A stretch of DNA of 7,051 bases from an uncultured Ruminococcus sp. Its GTDB lineage: Bacteria > Bacillota > Clostridia > Oscillospirales > Acutalibacteraceae. This document shows, in pieces, positions 1 through 5,289 of this stretch. How positions within the stretch are numbered: the first letter of the stretch is position 1; each line of letters opens with the position of its first letter. The translations under genes were made by a program, and so were the position numbers. Location: assembly GCA_902772755.1 (NCBI GenBank), contig CACYCD010000348.1, forward strand, positions 1 to 7,051. The letters are read 5' to 3'. Under the pieces are notes generated by a model. That model saw only the letters and a program-made list of their open reading frames with translations, was not told where the DNA came from and searched no databases.

Positions 1-576
1 CTTCTTGTACTTCTGTCTGAAAAACAGCATAACGAAAGTGCCTATGGGACCCAGTATCAAGGCAAATACGGCGATCTCTCGATCGTAATGAAACAGAATG
101 AAAAACGATATCAACAGCTGACATATTATCAAAAAAGTACTTGGGATTATCCCAATCAGTCCGTCGGAAATAAAATTTACATCACTTGTGAGTCTGGTAA
201 CTATATCCTCACTGTGAAATCCGGAAATCTTATGCCATAAGCTCCGCTGAATATCATCATAAATATTGACACGCACCGAGAATGAAAACTTTTCGCTTAT
301 ATAGTTGCCGAGAATACTGCTCACCATACCAACCAATATTGAAATAATGGTAGATGCTCCCATAAATGTGATATTGCGGATATTTATTTCACCGTTGGTG
401 GCGTCATCAACAATATATTTTCCGATTATGGTACCTGCATAACCTATCACCATTGAAACAAGGCTTATGATAAGTGCCGTAATTATGTACTTATAGTAGG
501 GTCTTGCGAGCTTTATCATCCATTTGACAAGACGCATATTTTCATCTTTGTTTTTTAATGTTTCCAGTATATCCAC
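1..576 (-). CDS. ABC exporter, N-terminal transmembrane domain (partial)
   Basis: This is the 5' part (192 codons) of a gene that runs off the left edge with an open frame, so the ATPase domain is not in the window. The translation begins (M)DILETLKNKDENMRLVKWM. It has hydrophobic segments at about residues 30-55, 71-93, 141-162 and 167-187. Residues 122-133 read SEDIVTRLTSDV, which matches the 'G(D/E)(L/I)xxRLxxDV' coupling-helix region of type I ABC exporters (MsbA/BmrA/LmrA class). In this family the protein is a membrane half-transporter that dimerises and exports a hydrophobic compound, peptide or lipid; the substrate cannot be told here. The start is GTG at 576, with AAGGA 9 bases upstream. 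That site lies across the stop codon of the SulP gene, 12 bases away, so the two genes are probably co-transcribed and translationally coupled. A second exporter half or a regulator may follow beyond the window. Family call firm, function open. Confidence 0.88.
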   Translation of the reverse strand, partial: MDILETLKNKDENMRLVKWMIKLARPYYKYIITALIISLVSMVIGYAGTIIGKYIVDDATNGEINIRNITFMGASTIISILVGMVSSILGNYISEKFSFSVRVNIYDDIQRSLWHKISGFHSEDIVTRLTSDVNFISDGLIGIIPSTFLIICQLLISFFILFHYDREIAVFALILGPIGTFVMLFFRQKYKK

Positions 577-585
577 GCTTATTAT

Positions 586-590
586 TCCTT
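586..590 (-). promoter_or_regulatory. Ribosome binding site of the ABC exporter gene, overlapping the SulP stop codon
   Basis: On the minus strand AAGGA sits 9 bases before GTG at 576 and shares bases with the TAA stop of the upstream SulP gene. This supports the GTG start, since the next in-frame ATG is codon 14. It also suggests that ribosomes ending on SulP reinitiate on the exporter gene. Confidence 0.7.
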
Positions 591-2382
591 ATTTTGAAGC
601 AATCTCTATTGCTTGCTGAATTTTTTCTGCATCTGCACCGTATGCCCACTCGTATTCGTGCAGCTCATTGACCTCATCTGTCTCGGCAATATTCACCTCA
701 TCCTTTTGACAGTCAGCTGTTTCATAAGGCGGAAATATCCCGCACTCCTCAAGAGCCTTGATCCCCTGACGTATGCAGACCTTATCATCTATCAAATGTC
801 CGTGACCGTACTGACGCAGAAGATCGTTTACAGTTCCCAGATGCTCGGTAAAATAAAACCTTATCCCCCTGCTCTTTAGCTTTTGATAAATAAGCTCCAG
901 ACGGTCGGCGGCAGTCACATCAATGTGGGTTATTCCTCTTGCCTGCACGATGACAACCTCTGTTTCATCGGTGATGTGGTTCTCTATGTCGTCCTGAAAG
1001 ATGTTTATGTTTGCAAAGAAAAGACTTCCGCTGAAACGGTACATCAGCACTCCCTTGATAGGCAAAGCTTTGAGATTTCTTTTTAAGTCAAAAAATCCAT
1101 CTCTGTCGGAGATAACACCCAAAAATGTCCGCTGAGGATTTAATGCTCTGACTATCACCGCAACAAATGACAGTAATGTGCCTATCATAACACCGTAAAT
1201 AGTACCCAGAATAAGCACACCGAAAAATGCAGAAAAGAATATCAGACTGTCTATCTTGGAAATTTTTATCAGTCGTTTGATCATATCAAATTCAATAACA
1301 CCCAAAAGAGCTGATATAACTATACCGGTCAAAACGCTGACGGGGAGCATACTGATAAGGTCGGTACAAAACAGCAGTACAAATATCATCGAAACAGAAC
1401 TAAGCACAGAAACAAGCTGGCTCTTTCCGCCGAACTGCTCTGACATTACCGTTCGGGATACACTGCCGTTTATGGGGACTCCGCCCGTAAATGCGGAAGC
1501 GAGATTTGCCGAAAAAAACGCAAATATCTCTCTGCTGTCGCTGATCTTATAATCATTTTTCAAAGCAAAATTATTCTCTGTCAGAAGTGTTTCCGCAAAG
1601 ATAACTATCGCCACCGTGATACTTGTACCGATGACCTCGGTGAGCTGTGTATAGTCAACATACGGTATAGAAATATGCGGAAGTCCGCTCTGTATGCTGT
1701 CAAGCAGCTTGACCCCATGCTCCTGTACCTTGAAAACAGAGGTAGAGATACCGCCTGCGATCATTACAAAAATCGGCATCGGGAATTTTGGAATAAGCTT
1801 TTTTGATACCGTGATGATCACTACCGTTCCTATCCCCAAAGCGAAGGAAAGCCAATTGGGAGCTTTGAAAGCTTTATAAATACAGACAGAAAGCTCAATA
1901 AGCTCACCCTGACCCGCAGGACTGCCGAGAAGCTTTGGAAACTGCATCATAATTATTGTAACTGCAATTCCGCTGATAAAACCAGCCATCACGGGAACGG
2001 AAACAAAATTTACCAATCTGCCGGCTTTCAGCAGATACATGATCAACAGCCACACGGAGGCAAGCAGGGTAATGAGGGGAATTATGCTTATCGCCTGCTC
2101 CGAAGCGGAAGCAATGCCGAGCGAAGCCAGCAGACCGCCCACAATAGCACAGGGAGCGGCATCAACGCCGAAAACCATTTGAGGAGATGTGGACAGCATT
2201 GCAAACAAAAATGTTGGCAGCACAGCACCGTACAAGCCATAGACAGGAGGCAGACCGCACACCTGGGCATAGCCCATTGAGATGGGTATAGTCATAGCGG
2301 CGATTATCAAGCCGGCAAGGATATCATTTTTAAAGTATTCGGTTTTATAATTCTTTATGGTCGGAAAAATCAAATTTTTCAT
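589..2382 (-). CDS. SulP/SLC26-family anion transporter with STAS domain
   Basis: This is a membrane anion transporter of 597 residues from ATG at 2382; an in-frame TTG at 2397 would add five residues. Neither start has a good Shine-Dalgarno sequence. I chose the ATG because the family usually opens with a short charged stretch before the first signature. Residues 23-56 carry the SulP signature: AGL, then IPISMGYAQVCGLPPVYGLY. Many hydrophobic segments follow to about residue 415. A second conserved block, FTGGVPINGSVSRTVM, lies at about 298-313. A cytoplasmic STAS domain spans about 440-545, with IDVTAADRL near residue 487 at the usual STAS loop. A mostly acidic tail of about 45 residues, of unknown role, ends the protein. 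Family members carry sulfate, bicarbonate, dicarboxylates or other anions, so the substrate is not assigned. It probably heads an operon with the downstream ABC exporter gene. The AT-rich stretch just upstream (2401-2450) must hold its promoter, but I see no convincing -35/-10 pair there. Confidence 0.93.
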   Translation of the reverse strand: MKNLIFPTIKNYKTEYFKNDILAGLIIAAMTIPISMGYAQVCGLPPVYGLYGAVLPTFLFAMLSTSPQMVFGVDAAPCAIVGGLLASLGIASASEQAISIIPLITLLASVWLLIMYLLKAGRLVNFVSVPVMAGFISGIAVTIIMMQFPKLLGSPAGQGELIELSVCIYKAFKAPNWLSFALGIGTVVIITVSKKLIPKFPMPIFVMIAGGISTSVFKVQEHGVKLLDSIQSGLPHISIPYVDYTQLTEVIGTSITVAIVIFAETLLTENNFALKNDYKISDSREIFAFFSANLASAFTGGVPINGSVSRTVMSEQFGGKSQLVSVLSSVSMIFVLLFCTDLISMLPVSVLTGIVISALLGVIEFDMIKRLIKISKIDSLIFFSAFFGVLILGTIYGVMIGTLLSFVAVIVRALNPQRTFLGVISDRDGFFDLKRNLKALPIKGVLMYRFSGSLFFANINIFQDDIENHITDETEVVIVQARGITHIDVTAADRLELIYQKLKSRGIRFYFTEHLGTVNDLLRQYGHGHLIDDKVCIRQGIKALEECGIFPPYETADCQKDEVNIAETDEVNELHEYEWAYGADAEKIQQAIEIASK

Positions 2383-2454
2383 AGTGATCGGTACCAAGGC
2401 AAAAAATAATACTATAATACTATTTTACTATAAAACCACTCTGATTTTCAATAG

Positions 2455-2488
2455 GAAAAAGAAAATCCGCACCAAAAAATGATGCGGA
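2455..2488 (-). terminator. Rho-independent terminator downstream of thrH
   Basis: Read on the minus strand, TCCGCATCA and TGGTGCGGA form a 9-bp stem with one G-U pair around a five-T loop (plus-strand 2466-2488). It is followed directly by TTTTCTTTTT. It begins 16 bases after the thrH stop codon and ends before the SulP gene. ThrH transcription should therefore mostly stop here, leaving SulP with its own promoter. Confidence 0.82.
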
Positions 2489-2504
2489 AATAATGCCGGA
2501 GGTA

Positions 2505-3107
2505 TCAGACCATTGCTTTTTTTATTGCATCAAGCAAATCGTCATATTCATCAAAGGCAGGAAGCTGCGGATATTCTGCTTTTATGCTGTCAGGGCTTTT
2601 GAACAGAAATCCTGCCTTACTGGCTTGTATCATTCCCAGGTCATTGTAGCTGTCACCGCTTGCGATCGTGTCGTAACCTATTGACTGCAATGCCCTTACT
2701 GTGGAATATTTTGAATTTTCTATTCTCATTTTATAGTCGGTGATCTCACCGTTTTCCGCAACCTCCAGTGAATTGCAGAAAATCGTAGGCATACCCAGCT
2801 TTTCCATAAGAGGCTTTGCAAACTGGATAAAGGTGTCACTGATAATGATCACCTGACAAATTGAACGAAGCTCATCAAGAAACTCCTTTGCTCCGGGCAG
2901 GGGGTCGATCTTAGCTATAGTCTGCTGTATCTCTTTAAGACCCAGACCGTGTTCCTTCAGAACACCCAAACGCCAAGTCATAAGCTTGTCATAATCAGGC
3001 TCATCACGGGTTGTTTTTTTCAGCTCGGGGATACCGCTTTCCTTCGCAAAAGCTATCCATATTTCAGGGACAAGAACTCCCTCCAGATCCAAACAAGTAA
3101 TATACAT
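2505..3107 (-). CDS. thrH: ThrH: phosphoserine phosphatase / homoserine phosphotransferase (HAD family)
   Basis: This is a soluble HAD-superfamily enzyme of 200 residues, close to the 205 of Pseudomonas ThrH, which it resembles along its whole length. It opens with CLDLEGVLVPEIWIAFA. HAD motif I is DLEGV with nucleophile Asp7 and Glu9 in place of the usual second Asp, as in ThrH. Motif II is SDT at 90-92, the motif III lysine is probably Lys133, and motif IV is GDSYND at 151-156. Known ThrH removes phosphate from phosphoserine to give serine and can pass it to homoserine, bypassing a homoserine kinase. Which activity matters here is not visible. ATG at 3107 is chosen because AAGGA lies 8 bases upstream; the in-frame ATG at 3116 overlaps that site and would have none. 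The choice also matches the Pseudomonas N-terminus. It is transcribed alone, divergently from feoA, and ends in its own terminator. Confidence 0.93.
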   Translation of the reverse strand: MYITCLDLEGVLVPEIWIAFAKESGIPELKKTTRDEPDYDKLMTWRLGVLKEHGLGLKEIQQTIAKIDPLPGAKEFLDELRSICQVIIISDTFIQFAKPLMEKLGMPTIFCNSLEVAENGEITDYKMRIENSKYSTVRALQSIGYDTIASGDSYNDLGMIQASKAGFLFKSPDSIKAEYPQLPAFDEYDDLLDAIKKAMV

Positions 3108-3115
3108 ACATACCA

Positions 3116-3120
3116 TCCTT
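3116..3120 (-). promoter_or_regulatory. Ribosome binding site that fixes the thrH start
   Basis: AAGGA on the minus strand is separated by 8 bases from ATG at 3107. The upstream in-frame ATG (3116) begins on the last base of this motif, so it cannot be the start served by it. The protein is therefore 200, not 203, residues. Confidence 0.75.
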
Positions 3121-3147
3121 ACTATATGCTATTTTGCTGACGTTGTA

Positions 3148-3176
3148 ATAATATCATATTCAAAGAGATTTTTCCA
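3148..3176 (-). promoter_or_regulatory. Candidate thrH promoter
   Basis: On the minus strand TGGAAA (3176-3171) and TATTAT (3153-3148) are 17 bases apart, matching the sigma-70/A consensus at 4 and 5 of 6 positions. The predicted start near 3141 would leave a leader of about 34 bases that contains the ATAGCATATAG copy. The region is so AT-rich that chance matches are likely. Confidence 0.35.
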
Positions 3177-3199
3177 GTTATTTTTTTAATTTTTAAAAT
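3171..3199 (+). promoter_or_regulatory. Candidate feoAB promoter
   Basis: TTTCCA (3171-3176) and TAAAAT (3194-3199) have a 17-base spacer and match the vegetative consensus at 4 and 5 of 6 positions. The -35 box would be the same six base pairs used by the candidate thrH promoter on the other strand. The predicted leader is about 50 bases. I see no clear Fur or DtxR box. Low confidence because of strong AT bias. Confidence 0.3.
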
Positions 3200-3257
3200 T
3201 TTTTTATCGGCACAAATCCTCTGCCTACTCATAGCATATAGCAAAAGGGATGATTTT

Positions 3258-3488
3258 GTGTCACATAATATTTTGCTGAGTGAAGCCGAGCTAAACAAAA
3301 AATATACAGTTAAAAAAATCAACGGAGATGATAAGGAGCTTATGAAATACGGTATTTATCAAGGTGCACCTGTTATTCCGCTTTTTAAAAGTATGAGCAA
3401 GGGTATTTGTGCTTATAAAACACTTTACGGCATATTTGCAGTAAGAAATGATACCGCAAAGGATATTGAGGTAAGATATGAAGAATAA
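3258..3488 (+). CDS. feoA: FeoA, ferrous iron transport accessory protein
   Basis: This is a small cytoplasmic SH3-fold protein of 76 residues, about the usual size for FeoA. The recognisable pattern runs from LSEAELNKKYTVKKI (about 7-21), through LMKYGIYQGAPVIPLFKS (28-45), which corresponds to the family's 'L..MG..PG..V.V', to YGIFAVRNDTAKDIEV (57-72) at the end of the domain. FeoA is needed for full FeoB activity and is thought to bind its cytoplasmic part. The start is GTG at 3258, served by AAGGGA with 7 bases between. The ATG at 3250 is out of frame and can be excluded. The gene overlaps feoB by 11 bases, so the two are made together. Clostridial loci often carry two feoA copies; only one is seen here, and no feoC follows feoB. 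Confidence 0.92.
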   Translation: MSHNILLSEAELNKKYTVKKINGDDKELMKYGIYQGAPVIPLFKSMSKGICAYKTLYGIFAVRNDTAKDIEVRYEE

Positions 3489-5268
3489 TATGGTAGTTTT
3501 GGTAGGAAATCCAAATGTAGGTAAAAGTACCATCTTTAATCGACTTACGGGTAAAAACCAGCATATTGGTAACTGGTCGGGCAAAACTGTTGAAGCGGTT
3601 TCCGAAAGCTACTTAAAGGATAAGGACATAAAGATAGTTGACCTTCCGGGGATATATTCCCTCAGCTCTGCAGGTGCAGAGGAGAAGTGCAGCAGAGATT
3701 TTTTGAAGGAACATACCGATGCCCTTGTGCTGATAATTACCGATGCAAGCTGCCTATGCAAAAGTCTGACGCTTATTGAAGAAACTCGCTCAATCGCAAA
3801 AAACACGGTTATTTGTGTAAATCAATACCTCAGTGCAAAAAAGTCAGGTATTGGTAACCATATAGGCAATATGTGCAAGATCACGGGCTTGCCCGTAATA
3901 ACCGCAGAAGCCTCCGATAAAAACGGAATAGAGCAGATCGAGCGTGTAGTTGAAGAACCTATTTTCTCAAAAACACCTCCGCTTATTCCTCAGAGCTGTA
4001 TAAACAAGGAATTATTTATAAAAAAGGTAGTGACCGATCGTTCGGGTGATACACAAAGCAGGCTGGATAGATTTTTTACTTCACCCGGCACGGGAGTACC
4101 CGTTATGATACTGCTGCTGGCTTTGGTTCTGTACATCACTATCATAGGTGCCAATTATCCGAGCGAATGGCTGAGCGAATTATTTTCCGCAGTAGAAAAA
4201 TATTTAAGAAGCTGTGCAGAATACCTATCCCTACCGCTCTGGACGGAATCTTTATTCTTTGACGGAATTTATAAAACCGTCACCTGGGTAGTTGCTGTGA
4301 TGCTTCCGCCTATGGCTATATTCTTTCCGATTTTTGCCCTGCTTGAAAATTTCGGATATCTTCCTCGGGTGGCATTTAACCTTGACAATATTTTCAAAAA
4401 ATCAGGCTGCAGCGGTAAGCAGTCGCTTACAATGTGTCAGGGCTTCGGGTGCAATGCCTGCGGTGTGACAGGGTGCAGGATAATCGGAAACGAAAAACAA
4501 CGTCTGAATGCCATACTTACAAATAACTTTGTACCCTGCAACGGCAGATTTCCTACGCTTATCGCAGTAATAACGATATTTATGACCTCGGTTTTTCACT
4601 CAAAGCTGCGTTCACTCTGTTCTGCATTGATACTTACAGGCTTTATAATTCTAAGCATAATTATATCTATGCTTTGGTCGTGGGTGCTGTCACACACGAT
4701 TTTAAAAAATGAAGAAAAAAACTTTGTTATGGAAATGCCAAGGTATAAAAAACCAAAAATACTACACACGATCATTGATTCAATCAAGAACCGAGCTGTT
4801 TTTGTTCTGCTGAGAGCTTTGGCTGTGGCACTGCCTGCGGGTGCTTTGATCTGGATATGTGCCAATGTCACGATCGGTGACAACACTATCTTAAAACACA
4901 TCGTAACATTTCTTGACCCTGTGGGAAAGTGCTTCGGTCTGGACGGAGAGATACTGATCGGCTTTATCCTGGGCTTTCCTGCAAACGAGATCGTCATTCC
5001 GATCATTCTGATGGCATATTGCGGAGGCGGAACTCTGATTGACTGCGGAAGCATTGAAGAGCTGGGTCAGCTTCTGACGGCAAACGGCTGGACGATAAAA
5101 ACCGCTGTCTGTATGATCATACTTGTGCTTATGCACTATCCCTGCTCAACTACCCTGCTTACTATATATAAGGAAACCAAGAGCATAAAATGGACTCTCC
5201 TATCATTCTTTATTCCCACACTAACGGGACTGACACTCTGCTTGTTGGCTGATTTATTGCTTGCGTGA
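3478..5268 (+). CDS. feoB: FeoB, ferrous iron transporter (short clostridial type, altered G4 motif)
   Basis: This is an inner-membrane Fe(II) transporter with a cytoplasmic G domain, 596 residues against roughly 700-780 for classical FeoB. The G domain has G1 GNPNVGKST (10-18), G2 Thr37 in NWSGKT (usually NWPGVT) and G3 DLPG (55-58). G4 should be NxxD but reads NQYL at 115-118, so the guanine-binding Asp is Leu. The G5 region is AEA (143-145) rather than SA. The helical GDI segment is reduced to about 45 residues before RLDRFFTSPGTGVPVM. The membrane part has two Gate halves, with LENFGYLPRVAF (290-301), GFGCNACGVTGC (322-333) and NFVPCNGRFPTL (350-361). It ends with MHYPCSTTLLTIYKE, as expected for the second half, so the C-terminus is complete. 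ATG at 3478 is supported by GAGG six bases upstream inside feoA. Iron transport is likely; strict GTP dependence is doubtful. Confidence 0.93.
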   Translation: MKNNMVVLVGNPNVGKSTIFNRLTGKNQHIGNWSGKTVEAVSESYLKDKDIKIVDLPGIYSLSSAGAEEKCSRDFLKEHTDALVLIITDASCLCKSLTLIEETRSIAKNTVICVNQYLSAKKSGIGNHIGNMCKITGLPVITAEASDKNGIEQIERVVEEPIFSKTPPLIPQSCINKELFIKKVVTDRSGDTQSRLDRFFTSPGTGVPVMILLLALVLYITIIGANYPSEWLSELFSAVEKYLRSCAEYLSLPLWTESLFFDGIYKTVTWVVAVMLPPMAIFFPIFALLENFGYLPRVAFNLDNIFKKSGCSGKQSLTMCQGFGCNACGVTGCRIIGNEKQRLNAILTNNFVPCNGRFPTLIAVITIFMTSVFHSKLRSLCSALILTGFIILSIIISMLWSWVLSHTILKNEEKNFVMEMPRYKKPKILHTIIDSIKNRAVFVLLRALAVALPAGALIWICANVTIGDNTILKHIVTFLDPVGKCFGLDGEILIGFILGFPANEIVIPIILMAYCGGGTLIDCGSIEELGQLLTANGWTIKTAVCMIILVLMHYPCSTTLLTIYKETKSIKWTLLSFFIPTLTGLTLCLLADLLLA

Positions 5269-5289
5269 ATTTTGCAAACACTCATTTTT
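5258..5289 (+). terminator. Possible weak terminator of feoAB
   Basis: TGCTTGC (5258-5264) can pair with GCAAACA (5274-5280) with one C-A mismatch. CTCATTTTT follows. The stem covers the feoB stop codon, and the T-run reaches the stop of the convergent ABC-F gene, with only 19 bases between the two genes. On the minus strand no T-run follows the hairpin, so it would not end ABC-F transcription. The weak stem makes this tentative. Confidence 0.3.

Larger units (their letters stand above)
3122..3241. repeat. Inverted pair of ATAGCATATAG elements flanking the thrH-feoA divergent region
   Basis: The 11-base sequence ATAGCATATAG occurs on the plus strand at 3231-3241, one base before the AAAAGGGA region of feoA. 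It occurs exactly again on the minus strand at 3132-3122, one base before the AAGGA site of thrH. Each copy thus sits just upstream of a ribosome binding site and reads towards its own gene. They could be operator half-sites, untranslated-region elements or part of promoters. The identity is directly visible; any function is inference. Confidence 0.6.

Noticed and set aside
2401..2450. Promoter for the SulP gene with repeated TATAGT/TATTAT
   Set aside because: Several -10-like hexamers occur, but none has a reasonable -35 at 16-18 bases; a promoter probably exists here but I cannot place it.
3114..3116. ATG at 3116 as thrH start
   Set aside because: It overlaps the AAGGA site; the ATG at 3107 has correct 8-base spacing and matches the length of known ThrH.
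3167..3207. T-rich run as terminator of thrH-side transcription or a riboswitch
   Set aside because: There is no GC stem next to the T-runs and no structured aptamer-like sequence; it is better read as promoter-associated AT-rich DNA.
3141..3210. Fur or DtxR operator for feoAB
   Set aside because: The region is AT-rich with short palindromes, but no stretch resembles the 19-base Fur box or a DtxR-type site closely enough to claim.
3122..3322. 66-codon minus-strand frame across the thrH-feoA intergenic region
   Set aside because: It runs through the AT-rich promoter region and antisense to feoA; the translation is low-complexity and unlike any known small protein.
3291..3584. 97-codon minus-strand frame opposite feoA and the start of feoB
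   Set aside because: It is antisense to two recognised genes with conserved motifs; no independent support.
4596..5054. 152-codon open frame on the minus strand inside feoB
   Set aside because: It lies wholly antisense to the well-supported feoB membrane domain, has no family resemblance and no ribosome binding site that I can see. It is a shadow of feoB codon bias.
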